This document shows positions 45,347 to 54,601 of a stretch of DNA of 59,966 nt, piece by piece. How positions within the stretch are numbered: the first letter of the stretch is position 1; every line of letters starts with the position of its first letter. The DNA is from Scytonema tolypothrichoides VB-61278 (GTDB lineage Bacteria > Cyanobacteriota > Cyanobacteriia > Cyanobacteriales > Nostocaceae). The position numbers were made by a program, and so were the translations under genes. The stretch lies in the NCBI RefSeq assembly GCF_000828085.3, contig NZ_JXCA02000027.1, positions 431,040-491,005 of the forward strand. Direction: 5' to 3'. A model generated the notes under the pieces. It saw only the letters and a list, made by a program, of their open reading frames with translations, was not told the DNA's origin and made no database searches.

Positions 45347-47635
45347 TCAAGAGGTTGCCAAGAAGTTCGGCAGAGGATTACCACCGTTACGACCGACAGC
45401 TGGGATTTCTAACAAAGAATCCGTAGCTTGCGTCACACCGTCATTGGTTTTGACGTTGGGGTCGATGGTGACGGAGTTTTGGTTTCCTGGATGTCCGTTA
45501 GGAACGAACAGTTGCGGGTGGTCGAAGGGCGCTTTTTGATTGCGGACTCGTTCATCAGTCAGCCCTTTCATAAAGGCAACCAGCCCCTGTTTTTCCTCTG
45601 GCGTCAGGTTCAGCACCGGAAGTCCGCCAAAGTCCCCGCCTCGATTGTAAAAATCAACCACTTGCTCCAGAGTTGCCTGACCACCATTGTGGAAGTAAGG
45701 AGCAGTGAGTTCTATATTGCGGAGTCCGGGTGCTTTGAAGGCTCCGTCTGCAATCACCGTTTCAGTAGAACTTAGCGGTGGATTGAGGGTTGGGGGAGCT
45801 TCGCCGAGAAGCTGCTGAAATTTCCCTTGCTGAGCCAGCCGTACCTCAGAGAGTGAGTTGTCTAAGGCGTCATTACCACCCAAACCGGGGTCTTCGCTGG
45901 AAGGTCTGACACCAATGCTGAAGAAGCCAGTGTCTTCAGCAGGTCTTGGAGGGAACGGTGCACGTCCGATTCGTCCCCTTTGAGCGACGGTACTCACTGA
46001 AGCGGCGGTCAATTCCGCTCCTGCGTGACAGCCAATGCACAGACCTTTGTTCTGGAAAACGTTCCACCCCTGCTGCTGCTGGGCAGTCAGAGCGCTAGTG
46101 TTGCCGGCTAAGAACTTGTCAAATGGTGTATCAGCAGACACAAGTGTTGATTCGTACGCCTGAACTGCTAACCCAAAGAACAGCGAGAAGTTATACTCCG
46201 GTAGCGTGTATTCGATAGTGCTCAAGCGGTTCTTCGGCTTGCGCAAGAAGGTTCGCGCGCCGGTTTGTGGATCAACTCGGATGATGATATTTGATCGCCA
46301 CCACTCCGGTTTGAAGGCGTCCTGGATCAACGCCTCGTAGGACTTTCTCAGACCTTGTCTGGGCGAATTACGCGACGATCTGCTTAAAGGACCTAAAACG
46401 CTGTCATCATAAGCGACAATCTGCTTGCCAAGGGGCTGCAGGGCAAGTAGCTTTTTACCTAGCTTCCTACCGATCCTTCTTAAAGGCGTAGGACTTGATG
46501 CCGAAGCTTGTTGGCTTGAGGAGTCAGCATTTGTTAATGGCTGCGAATCAGGGTTATTCTCAACAGTCCGACCTTGTGCGTCGGTCACCGTTACTGTGTC
46601 GTTTGTTTCGGACTCCGCAACCCTCAACGGTGCGAAAGGCCCGATGGGTGGGTTTTCAAACGCCGTCTCCAAAGCACTAAGCGGCGGTTCCACCGCCTGT
46701 GAAGCCAGAGACGAATTCTTGAGACTGACTGCCACATCTTCAAGCTGCCTCGGGCTGGTTGCTTTCAAAATAAAAGCATTGGGGTTTCTCAATCCTAAAG
46801 AATCCACCCCGTTGAAGGTGTTCTGAGCTCGTCCGTCCCAGAAGTTGCGAAAGTTGAACACTGCGTTGATCACCGTCGGTGAATGGCGGGGCGTCACTTG
46901 ACGTACGTTTGTGCCATTCACATTGAAAACTTCATCCTTCAAAGGCGTCACTATGTCCTTGTCACTGCCAGGATTGACGTCAACGAATCTTGACCTGAAG
47001 ACCCCTTGAGAGCCAGCGACGTCATTAGTGTCGGACAGAACGCTCGATGATCTATTATTCGGGTCTGCCAGCTTATGGAATGGGTAATCTAGTGCTGTTA
47101 GCTGGTAGTTCGGACCACGTCCTGGAGTGAAAGCCGTCTCCAAAAGACCTGGGCTGATCTGGTTTTTAGATCTGTTATCTGCTCCAGCATGAAAGTGACA
47201 ACTGGCACAGGACTGGATGCCGTCGCTGCCAAGCTGCATATCCCAGAAAAGAGACTTTCCTAGGGCGATCGCCGCTACCTTGTCCTTGATAAAATCCCCC
47301 AGATTATCTGGTTCTGGAACCTTTACCTGACTCAGCGGAGGCGGCGCAGTTACCTGTGCCGATACAGTATGTCCGGCTAGGATTGCAGCCATCACTAGTG
47401 CAGCAATTGTCGTGCCTCTTATTATTTTTATGCTCCTAAAAGATTTCCATACCAGTTGGAACAGTCCACCTAGCATTTCTATTGCAAAAATAACAAGAGT
47501 TTGTGTTCTTTGAAAGAGCCTTGATAGCCAATGCATCAAGGCATAAGTAGAACTACTTTGCGTTCCTCTACGTGCTTGAGTTGTATTTTTAATATTCTCT
47601 AACTCAGAGCAACTACTATTTTTACCATTAGTCAT
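45347..47635 (-). CDS. Di-heme cytochrome c peroxidase/MauG-like protein
   Basis: A 762-residue periplasmic or lumenal protein with one N-terminal signal/anchor (TTIAALVMAAILAGHTVSA, about 75-93). Two heme c sites are present: CASCH in SDGIQSCASCHFHAGADN and CIGCH in NKGLCIGCHAGAEL. Family segments include AIALGKSLFWDMQLG, RNFWDGRAQNTFNG and LRNIELTAPYFHNGG. It is longer than typical bacterial peroxidases (about 350); the extra part lies mostly between the two hemes (about 340-470). It probably reduces peroxide or oxidises a partner protein. The sodC gene lies divergently 293 bases away. Confidence 0.85.
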   Translation of the reverse strand: MTNGKNSSCSELENIKNTTQARRGTQSSSTYALMHWLSRLFQRTQTLVIFAIEMLGGLFQLVWKSFRSIKIIRGTTIAALVMAAILAGHTVSAQVTAPPPLSQVKVPEPDNLGDFIKDKVAAIALGKSLFWDMQLGSDGIQSCASCHFHAGADNRSKNQISPGLLETAFTPGRGPNYQLTALDYPFHKLADPNNRSSSVLSDTNDVAGSQGVFRSRFVDVNPGSDKDIVTPLKDEVFNVNGTNVRQVTPRHSPTVINAVFNFRNFWDGRAQNTFNGVDSLGLRNPNAFILKATSPRQLEDVAVSLKNSSLASQAVEPPLSALETAFENPPIGPFAPLRVAESETNDTVTVTDAQGRTVENNPDSQPLTNADSSSQQASASSPTPLRRIGRKLGKKLLALQPLGKQIVAYDDSVLGPLSRSSRNSPRQGLRKSYEALIQDAFKPEWWRSNIIIRVDPQTGARTFLRKPKNRLSTIEYTLPEYNFSLFFGLAVQAYESTLVSADTPFDKFLAGNTSALTAQQQQGWNVFQNKGLCIGCHAGAELTAASVSTVAQRGRIGRAPFPPRPAEDTGFFSIGVRPSSEDPGLGGNDALDNSLSEVRLAQQGKFQQLLGEAPPTLNPPLSSTETVIADGAFKAPGLRNIELTAPYFHNGGQATLEQVVDFYNRGGDFGGLPVLNLTPEEKQGLVAFMKGLTDERVRNQKAPFDHPQLFVPNGHPGNQNSVTIDPNVKTNDGVTQATDSLLEIPAVGRNGGNPLPNFLATS

Positions 47636-47928
47636 GGCTTATTTATGTTTCAATTTTTCTGGTTTTGTTCGCAAAAATTTGTATTAGCTTATGCTAACTT
47701 TTATGCCAAAATATGCTGCTCCACAACCAGTATAATTTAAGATATTTGATTCAAAATTAAAGCTATATTAAATTTTACATAAAGCTGATTTGTCTCAGTA
47801 CTTGTTTGACTTTATATATCTTGTATACTTTGTTAATTCATAATTCCAAAAATACTCTCGACTCGACTGAGACACGTGCAGATGTAGGATCTAAATCAAG
47901 TTATCTGTTATTAGCGTAGGAGGTCATA

Positions 47929-48546
47929 GTGATTAAGTTTTCACTCAAAAAATCTCTGTTTATTTTTGCAGTTTCTGTTTGCTTGGTGCTGATTTACACA
48001 TTAACCTTTGGACAACCTAGCATAGCGCAGAGTCCCATAGAAGCACGAGTTGAGCTTACGGGTACAAACATTACTGGCACCCTCTTCTTAACACAGCGAA
48101 ACAATGGCTTAGTACGGATTCAAGGTAATATTCAAAGCGATCCAGCAACGCTAACTCCCGGTTTGCACGGACTCCACATTCATTCTGCAGGCGTGTGCGA
48201 AGCAGGTGTCCAACCTGCTTTTAGCACCACAGGTGGACACTTTGATCCTGGCCCTTTTGGTTCGGAACTTCCTGTAGAGGCAAACCATCCATATCATCTA
48301 GGTGACTTGCCAAACCTAGTGGTGGATGAGCAGGGACACGCAACATACAATGTGCTAACTAGTCGAGTCACTCTCACTGAAAGTCCGGTGAGTGTGTTTG
48401 ACGAAAATGGTAGTGCAATCATTATTCACTTATTACCAGACCAGCAAAAAGCGAACGGAACAGCAGCAGAAGCAGGTGGTGGACGCTTAGCCTGTGGAAT
48501 CATAAGTCATGATTATGGACAAGAGCAATCAAACGATCAGGTTTGA
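47929..48546 (+). CDS. sodC: Cu/Zn superoxide dismutase
   Basis: SodC converts superoxide to peroxide and oxygen outside the cytoplasm. The 205-residue protein has a signal peptide (FAVSVCLVLIYTLTFG, cleavage near SIAQ). The metal-ligand pattern is GLHGLHIHSAGVC, then GGHFDPGPFG, NHPYHLGDLPNL and SAIIIHLLPDQQ, ending GGGRLACGII with the disulfide-partner cysteine. The start is GTG at 47929 with a perfect AGGAGG 6 bases upstream. Cu/Zn enzymes are less common than Fe/Mn types in cyanobacteria. The di-heme peroxidase-like gene is divergent from it. Confidence 0.93.
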   Translation: MIKFSLKKSLFIFAVSVCLVLIYTLTFGQPSIAQSPIEARVELTGTNITGTLFLTQRNNGLVRIQGNIQSDPATLTPGLHGLHIHSAGVCEAGVQPAFSTTGGHFDPGPFGSELPVEANHPYHLGDLPNLVVDEQGHATYNVLTSRVTLTESPVSVFDENGSAIIIHLLPDQQKANGTAAEAGGGRLACGIISHDYGQEQSNDQV

Positions 48547-48830
48547 TTGCGCTTGCTGATGTGGAGTAACAAATTATTTGTCGTTATTAACGTTTTTAAT
48601 GTTGCTTAATATAATGCCTGTATAGTCAGCCTGTATCAGGGATTCGCCTAATAGATAACACATTGCTTTTTGGTTTTCTTGCTTTTTAAGTCTTTAAAAG
48701 AGCATCATGTAGAACATACTCTAGCTGAAAACAACATCTACTCAACACCTTAACAACATTTCTTTGATAACAAGACAAATAATTTGTTACCCAACAACTC
48801 ATATTGGAAGTACGGCTGTCTGAGTAGTTA

Positions 48831-48955
48831 TATCAAGTCCGGTTAATTAGTTATTATTAAACGATCTGTGCAAAAACCGGAAAACCCGCTCAAGAGCCCC
48901 CCTGCCCCCCTGCTCCCCTGCTGCCTTAATGATAAGTCTTTATCCGGACATGATA
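48831..48955. mobile_element. MITE-like element, copy A
   Basis: A 125-base element with imperfect terminal inverted repeats TATCAAGTCCGG / CCGGACATGATA and a CCCCCCTGCTCCCCTGCTGCC core. TTA stands on both sides, fitting a short target duplication. An inverted copy of the same length lies at 54068-54192. No coding capacity. Confidence 0.85.
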
Positions 48956-48957
48956 TT

Positions 48958-49074
48958 ACAGCCGTTTTCTCTAAGGTGGGCATTGCTCATTAATATCTCA
49001 AATGTCTATGACATCGGCTTTTGTTCGCAATGCCTACCCTACGATTTGTGGTCTATTCATATGAAAACCGCTGT
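48958..49074. mobile_element. Second palindromic element next to copy A
   Basis: A 117-base nested palindrome. Outer arms ACAGCCGTTTTC / GAAAACCGCTGT match at 11 of 12 positions and the inner arms GGTGGGCATTGC / GCAATGCCTACC are nearly perfect. The inner stem resembles that of the 10077-10198 element (GGTGGGCACTGC). It follows copy A after two bases and lies upstream of the ABC transporter operon, so it may influence its expression. Confidence 0.6.
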
Positions 49075-49153
49075 AAATTATTGCGGCAATATCGAATCCC
49101 GCATATGACTAAAATCAGAAGATAATTACAGAAAACCAGCTTGTAAGTTACTC

Positions 49154-49903
49154 ATGCCGCAGGACAACCAAATTGCTGTCGAATTCGACAATGTCACCTT
49201 TAGCCGGAATAATCGACCTTTGGTATCAAGCCTCAATTTTACTATCCATCGGGGAGAGGCACTGATACTACTTGGACGTAGTGGTAGTGGCAAAACTACG
49301 ACAATGAAATTAATCAATCGCCTATTTATACCTACACAAGGCGATGTACTATTTGATGGTATTCCCACAACTCAGTGGGATGAAATTAGACTTAGGCGTA
49401 AAATTGGCTATGTCATTCAAGAAACAGGTTTATTTCCCCATTTTACAGTGGAACGTAATGTCGGTTTAGTTCCATCTTTACAAGGTTGGAAACCCAGACA
49501 GATTGAAATGCGAGTTCGTGAATTGTTGGATTTAGTGGGTTTAGAACCAGAAAAATTTGCTCAAAGATATCCACATGAACTTTCAGGAGGGCAAAGACAA
49601 CGAGTAGGTGTCGCAAGGGCGCTAGCCGCAGATCCGCCAGTGTTGTTGATGGATGAACCTTTTGGCGCACTTGACCCAATCACGCGCTTAGAATTGCAAC
49701 AAGAATTTAAACGGTTACAGCAGGAACTGGGTAAGACAGTTGTGTTTGTCACTCATGATATCCAAGAAGCATTTCTGTTGGCATCAAGAATTGGGTTAAT
49801 GGATGGAGGAAAATTAGTAGTGTTGGGTACACCACAGGAATTTCTACGTTCTCAACACCCAGAAGCACTCGCATTTCTGCAATGTCTCAAACCAGTCTTA
49901 TGA
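49154..49903 (+). CDS. Osmoprotectant ABC transporter ATPase (OpuCA-like)
   Basis: The ATP-binding subunit of a quaternary-amine (glycine betaine/choline type) importer. It has Walker A LLGRSGSGKTTT, Q-loop GYVIQETGLFPHFTV, ABC signature LSGGQRQRVGVARAL, Walker B VLLMDEPFGALDP and the switch histidine in FVTHDIQEAF. There is no CBS domain after the ATPase domain, so it is the short form (249 residues). Its stop overlaps the ATG of the permease by 4 bases (ATGA). Confidence 0.9.
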   Translation: MPQDNQIAVEFDNVTFSRNNRPLVSSLNFTIHRGEALILLGRSGSGKTTTMKLINRLFIPTQGDVLFDGIPTTQWDEIRLRRKIGYVIQETGLFPHFTVERNVGLVPSLQGWKPRQIEMRVRELLDLVGLEPEKFAQRYPHELSGGQRQRVGVARALAADPPVLLMDEPFGALDPITRLELQQEFKRLQQELGKTVVFVTHDIQEAFLLASRIGLMDGGKLVVLGTPQEFLRSQHPEALAFLQCLKPVL

Positions 49904-50541
49904 ACATCAACAACTTCTTCTTGATAAAATATGCTTCGCAAATCTTGGAACGTAGCTTGGAACATTTGCTGTTAGTAGCAATTTCTATTGGGATTGCGAC
50001 TGTGATAGGTATTCCACTTGGTATACTTATTACTCGCCAGCAGAATCTGCGGGCACCGATTCTCGGTATCGCAAATATTATGCAAACTGTTCCCAGCTTA
50101 GCACTGTTTGGCTTGCTTATCCCCATACCTGTGATCGGCGGAATTGGAACAGTCCCCGCAGCTGTTGCCCTAATTTTATATTCTCTCTTACCACTTGTCC
50201 GGAATACTTATACAGGTATTACTGGTGTTGATCCAGCCATCATAGAAGCTGGGCGGGGTATGGGAATGACTGATAGACAACTGTTGCTTCAAGTGGAGAT
50301 TCCTTTGGCGTTGAGTGTTATCCTAGCAGGGGTACGGGTGGCAACAGTTATTGCAATTGGGATTGCAACTATAGCTGCAGCAATTGGTGCTGGTGGTTTA
50401 GGAGAGTTGATTTTTCGTGGTATTGTAACGGTTAATAATCAGTTAATTTTAGCTGGTGCGATTCCTGCAGCAGTTATTGCTTTGCTTGCTGATTTTACTA
50501 TTGGCTGGTTGGAAGCAAAATTTAAAGTGACTAAAAAATAG
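49900..50541 (+). CDS. Osmoprotectant ABC transporter permease (OpuCB-like)
   Basis: The membrane subunit of the same transporter, 213 residues with about six helices. IGIATVIGIPLGILITRQ, IMQTVPSLALFGLLIPI and the EAGRGMGMTDRQLLLQVEIP loop (EAA motif that couples to the ATPase) are typical of OpuB/OpuC permeases. Start taken at ATG 49900, coupled to the ATPase stop. The binding-protein gene follows after 39 bases. Confidence 0.9.
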   Translation: MNINNFFLIKYASQILERSLEHLLLVAISIGIATVIGIPLGILITRQQNLRAPILGIANIMQTVPSLALFGLLIPIPVIGGIGTVPAAVALILYSLLPLVRNTYTGITGVDPAIIEAGRGMGMTDRQLLLQVEIPLALSVILAGVRVATVIAIGIATIAAAIGAGGLGELIFRGIVTVNNQLILAGAIPAAVIALLADFTIGWLEAKFKVTKK

Positions 50542-50580
50542 AACCAATTATAGTTAAGCAATAGTGAAGAAGATAAATAG

Positions 50581-51471
50581 ATGAAAAAAAAAATCACCTT
50601 TTTCCTTGTAACTTTTGCTTTGGTAATAGGGATTGTCAGCTGTCAGTTTAACACAAGTGGTGGTGATATTGTTGTTGCTTCCAAAGGTTTTACTGAGCAA
50701 GCTATTTTAAGCGAACTCTTAGCACAGCAAATCGAAGCAACAACGAATTTAAAAGTTGAACGGCGCGACTTGCTTGGTACTTTTGTCTGTCATCAAGCGA
50801 TAACTGCTGGCAAAATTGATGCTTATGTTGAGTATACGGGTACGGCTTTCACTGCTGTTTTAAAACAAAAAGTAATTAACGATCCAAAAAAGGTTTATCA
50901 ACGCTTAAAACAAGCTTATGCCCAGCAATTTAATTTGGAAGTGATGAAATCTTTGGGTTTTGAAAATACATTTGCGATGATTATAAGCGGTGAAGAGGCA
51001 AGACGTTATAATATTCAAACTCTCTCTGAAGCTGCTCAATATACACCTCAGTGGCGCGCTGGTTTTGGTTACGAATTTATGGACAGGGAAGATGGTTTCC
51101 CTGGATTGTCTAAAACCTACGGTTTACGGTTTGCCCGCTCTCCTCGCATCATGGATTTGGGATTGATATACCGTGCGCTTTTACAAAAGCAAGTAAATAT
51201 GATTAATGGAAATTCCACTGATGGGCAAATATCTCGCTTAGGTTTAGTTGTACTAAAAGATGATAAACAGTATTTTCCACCTTATGAAGCAACTCCAATA
51301 GTACGGAAAGAAACATTGCAAAAGTATCCGGAAGTTAGGAAGGCGATCGCCCAACTTGTCGGAAAAATTTCAGCTGACCAAATGCGGCAGTTAAACTATT
51401 TAGTTGAAGGCGAATTACGCGATGTTAAGGAAGTTGTCAGCGAGTTTCGCAAAGCTAAGGGTTTAGCCTAA
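50581..51471 (+). CDS. Osmoprotectant-binding lipoprotein (OpuCC/ProX-like)
   Basis: The substrate-binding subunit, 296 residues, with a lipobox (LVIGIVSC, Cys21). The domain starts DIVVASKGFTEQAILSELLA and contains GKIDAYVEYTGTAFTAVLKQ, which are typical of OpuAC-type binding proteins for quaternary amines such as glycine betaine or choline. NMINGNSTDGQISRLGLVVL and KDDKQYFPPYEATPIVRKE are in the second lobe. Ligand specificity cannot be read with certainty. It is the last gene of the operon. Confidence 0.9.
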   Translation: MKKKITFFLVTFALVIGIVSCQFNTSGGDIVVASKGFTEQAILSELLAQQIEATTNLKVERRDLLGTFVCHQAITAGKIDAYVEYTGTAFTAVLKQKVINDPKKVYQRLKQAYAQQFNLEVMKSLGFENTFAMIISGEEARRYNIQTLSEAAQYTPQWRAGFGYEFMDREDGFPGLSKTYGLRFARSPRIMDLGLIYRALLQKQVNMINGNSTDGQISRLGLVVLKDDKQYFPPYEATPIVRKETLQKYPEVRKAIAQLVGKISADQMRQLNYLVEGELRDVKEVVSEFRKAKGLA

Positions 51472-51477
51472 AGACAG

Positions 51478-51569
51478 GCGATACGCACACCGGCGTCTTT
51501 TGCTATGATTGCGATCGCCCAAAGGGCAGACGCTAGCCCCGAAGGGGGCGCTTCGCAAACGCGTATCGC
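51478..51569. repeat. GC-rich palindromic repeat bounded by GCGATACGC
   Basis: A 92-base block with perfect 9-base ends (GCGATACGC / GCGTATCGC), a HIP1 site and the GCCCCGAAGGGGGC palindrome inside. The GCGATACGC end and the GGGCAGACGC part are related to the repeat found twice in the ggt pseudogene. Confidence 0.7.
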
Positions 51570-51681
51570 TAACCGGACTGAGGTGTGTTACGGGTATCAA
51601 AAAATAAAGGAATGCCTGCCGCAGACACCCTCCAATCACCATTTCCTCCTATTTTTCGACCAAAATACAAGGACTCTGCCA

Positions 51682-52863
51682 TCATTGAGCTTGAAACTTC
51701 AAACTCAGCTTTGCCTGATGATGACTATGTGTTTGTTTTCCAATCGGTTTATCAAATAAACCATTGAGATTATTGCCTGCTATATCTTCTAGTCGAGGAT
51801 CCACAAATAAGGTGTACAAACCTGGCATCCAAGGGCGCGTTGGAGTAAAGGTCCATATCTTCTCATCGTTGAGCAGATCAACCGTCCCTTTTACCCGGTT
51901 GCTGTCGTCATCTTCAACGTGGTTCAAGGTGACTAACGATACATGGTCAAGAGGTTTAGGAAACGAAATCAGTAACGGTTCTTGAGTGTCTGCCTTTGGT
52001 GCAATAACCGTCCAATTTTCGATAGCAGGTGGAATTATATCCTCGAATACCACAGTGAACTGCTTTAAGAAACTGGATTGTAAAGGTCGTCCTTGTGCAT
52101 CTAGCCAGTTTCGATCAATCACCAAACGATATGTTTCGCCTACTGTCAATGCCCTTCCCATGTTTACATGAGCCTTAAGACCTTTTTTGACTCGTCCTGG
52201 ATCAAACAGTAGGGTAAGACGAGTTGCTGTGGAATCCCACAGTTCTTCTCCTGTATCAAGAAACACACTATCAATCTCTTGCTCATGAGAATCGAACAGA
52301 TGGATATGTTGCAATGCGCTACCTCGTCGCATTTCACTAGAAAAGTAGAGATAAAACCGCAGTAAATTCTCTGGCAGATGGTCAGATGAAGGATAAACTC
52401 GCACAATTTGAGCTGGCGGTATGTCTAATTTCGGAATACAAAATTCATTTGTGATTACAGCGGTTACTTGCTCGTCTGTGATCATTTGTATCTGGTTAGA
52501 TAAGAGAGTTTGCAAACGCCCTAGGCGAAATATAGCCGTGTAGCACTGTCCCTCTTGTAAAGGATATCGAGGATAGAAGACAACACCTTTTTGATTAACT
52601 GTGTAATTGCCATACATCGGCGGCATCTTTTCATTCTCCACACCTTCTTTACCACTGACAACTACAGGAAATATTGTGAACCAATCTGCCTGCAGTAAAG
52701 ATGTCTGGTTAAGTTGCTGCTGAATTGTCTTTGGAATATTATTCACTCTAAAGCACCAAGTATTTTTCGATCCAAATTCCTGGTTAAGATGTATCTCCAA
52801 CTTAGTTTTTTTGAAAGATATGTTTACTCTCTCTGTATCTGGTGTAATTGACTTGTGGTGCAT
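51682..52863 (-). CDS. SbsA Ig-like domain protein, unknown function
   Basis: A 393-residue protein with at least two bacterial Ig-like (SbsA/Big_5) domains: PPAQIVRVYPSSDHLPENLL ... FYLYFSSEMRRGSAL near 155-195, and IPPAIENWTVIAPKADTQEP ... GLYTLFVDPRLEDIAGNNL near 285-375. Such domains usually occur in secreted surface proteins, yet no signal peptide or membrane segment is visible here. The middle (WLDAQGRPLQSSF) also follows the Ig-like pattern. It lies 112 bases downstream of the predicted propeller gene on the same strand, and the two were probably one unit. Function unknown. Confidence 0.6.
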   Translation of the reverse strand: MHHKSITPDTERVNISFKKTKLEIHLNQEFGSKNTWCFRVNNIPKTIQQQLNQTSLLQADWFTIFPVVVSGKEGVENEKMPPMYGNYTVNQKGVVFYPRYPLQEGQCYTAIFRLGRLQTLLSNQIQMITDEQVTAVITNEFCIPKLDIPPAQIVRVYPSSDHLPENLLRFYLYFSSEMRRGSALQHIHLFDSHEQEIDSVFLDTGEELWDSTATRLTLLFDPGRVKKGLKAHVNMGRALTVGETYRLVIDRNWLDAQGRPLQSSFLKQFTVVFEDIIPPAIENWTVIAPKADTQEPLLISFPKPLDHVSLVTLNHVEDDDSNRVKGTVDLLNDEKIWTFTPTRPWMPGLYTLFVDPRLEDIAGNNLNGLFDKPIGKQTHSHHQAKLSLKFQAQ

Positions 52864-52975
52864 TAAGTAAGGTGGTGAAGAATAGTCAGTTCAAAAGTGA
52901 GAAAATAGAAAAATTAAGGAGTAATTATTGCCATAGCTGAAAACTACATTATTACTCCCATGCTATGCTAGAGTT

Positions 52976-54297
52976 TTATTTGATCAAGTCTTGATACCCC
53001 TCGTCTGTTTTGAGAATCTTGTGAGCTTGACGAAGGAAGTTTTGCTGAAACGGATCATTTTCTGGATATGCATAATCAGCAAAATCGTATTCATTGATAA
53101 AATCGCTCAGTCTGAAATAGAAGCCCTTTCTAAAGGATAGCAAATCGAGCCTACCTGTATCCAGGTTGCGCCGAATCGCTAAGAAAAACTGTTTATCCTG
53201 ATTATCAATATGCATGACTCCTGCCAAAGGAGCGGACGAGACAGGGACACCTGCCGTGACCTGATACGGAACTTGAACTGGTGTACTCAAACCCTCTTTT
53301 AAATTGCTTTCGGCAATATCCTTTAGTTTGAGAATAACGCTGCTCCTGGTTTTATTACTAACTAAGATATAATCTTCAACACCATCTGCTTCAAAAGCAC
53401 TGAACTTGAGCATATCGATGGGAGTATTGCCATAACCTAGCTCACCAATGGTCTTACCTCTAACATGGGCACCGTCTTGTAGTTCATCAATAGGAATTGT
53501 AACCAACGGGGTACAAGTATATGCTGCAAGCAGGTGAGGTTGATCATTTAAATTCACTACTGAGAGTGTACGGATTGGTGCTCTAGTTTCATTCTGGTTG
53601 TGTACAGCATGGTAAATTTCTATGCTGCTAGTTTTGGCGTTACTGTTAAATGGGTAAGAAATCCGATATAACGTAGATGCAAATTCGGCATTCGACAACC
53701 CTGCAACATAAATTTCCCCGTCAGCATATTCAATGTCAGTGATTACCAAAGTTCGTGCAGAAATTTTTTTGTGCCAAAAGCTGACGCCAACATCTGGGAG
53801 ATTATTAAGGGTGATCTCAGAGTACTTGATGCCATCCAATTCAACGGGGCGAATTTCCCCTGCTTGATTCACAACCAGGATGACTGGGATTGCTTGTTTG
53901 CCATGACCGCGAGTCACACCAATGTAAGCTTCCGATGAACGCGGATGCACTACCAGATCATTCACAGTTATCTGGTCTACGGATACGCCTAAAAAACTGG
54001 CGATTCTTAGATCCAGCTCATCTATATTGAATGCTTGGGATTCACTTGCTGGCTTCACATCCTCTAATATCATGTCCGGATAAAGACTTATCATTAAGGC
54101 AGCAGGGGAGCAGGGGAGCAGGGGGGCAGGGGAGCGGGTTTTCCGGTTTTTGCACAGATCGTTTAATAATAACTAATTAACCGGACTTGATATAACTCAA
54201 GTGCAAAGACTTTACCACTATAGGAATCACCGACGAATAAAACATTATTCGATCCGAACGTTAAAACACTGATTGACTCTATTGCTGGTGCAGTCAT
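52976..54297 (-). pseudogene. Predicted propeller-like protein gene split by a MITE
   Basis: The original gene starts at ATG 54297 (AAGGAG upstream) and reads MTAPAIESISVLTFGSNNVL ... GKVFALEL, then meets MITE copy B at codon 35. The rest resumes at 54064 (EDVKPASESQAFNIDELDLR) and runs to 52976. Deleting the 125-base element plus one TTA restores one frame of 397 residues. The long part has repeating strand segments (VTDIEYADGEIYVAGLSNAE, LLAAYTCTPLVTIPIDEL), suggesting a beta-propeller; I do not know the family. An ATG inside the MITE (54094) could still start a 372-residue product lacking the N-terminus. Confidence 0.7.
54068..54192. mobile_element. MITE-like element, copy B, inside a gene
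   Basis: An inverted copy of the 48831-48955 element, again 125 bases, with the same ends and a CCCCTGC-type core (on the other strand). TTA (read on the minus strand) occurs on both sides and is counted once in the uninterrupted gene. It introduces a stop codon and a frameshift into the propeller-like gene and supplies an ATG to the downstream part. Confidence 0.88.
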
Positions 54298-54330
54298 GAT
54301 AGGTACAATCTCCTTTTTTCATATGTTATC

Positions 54331-54555
54331 TTGTTAACGATCGCCCGTGCATTAGTTGCTCAACCTAGATTCTTACTTGCAGACGAACCCACAGCATCAT
54401 TAGATAGCAAAACAGGTCGATATGTTGTAGATATCATCCAGCGTCTCGCAAAAGAAGAAGGCTGTTCAGTTTTACTTATCACTCACGACAACCGCATCTT
54501 AGATATAGCAGATCGCATTGTGCATATGGAAGATGGGCGAATACAAAGACAGTAA
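54331..54555 (+). pseudogene. C-terminal fragment of a DevA-like ABC ATPase
   Basis: Only the last third of an ABC ATPase of the DevA/MacB type remains: TIARALVAQPRFLLADEPTA (after the signature motif), SLDSKTG, then LLITHDNRILDIADRIVHME. Walker A, Q-loop and most of the signature are absent. In heterocystous cyanobacteria DevBCA exports heterocyst glycolipids, and related paralogues are numerous; this fragment is probably from one of those. It cannot be functional. Confidence 0.75.
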
Positions 54556-54601
54556 ATTAGAGAAAATTGACATCAAAGCTAGTGCAAACGGAGAGTAACT
54601 T

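Noticed and set aside
46425-46826. Plus-strand frame inside the di-heme peroxidase-like gene
   Set aside because: It is the antisense of a conserved coding region and lacks a start context.
51505-51767. Plus-strand frames after the osmoprotectant operon
   Set aside because: They begin in palindromic repeat sequence and run antisense into the Ig-like gene.
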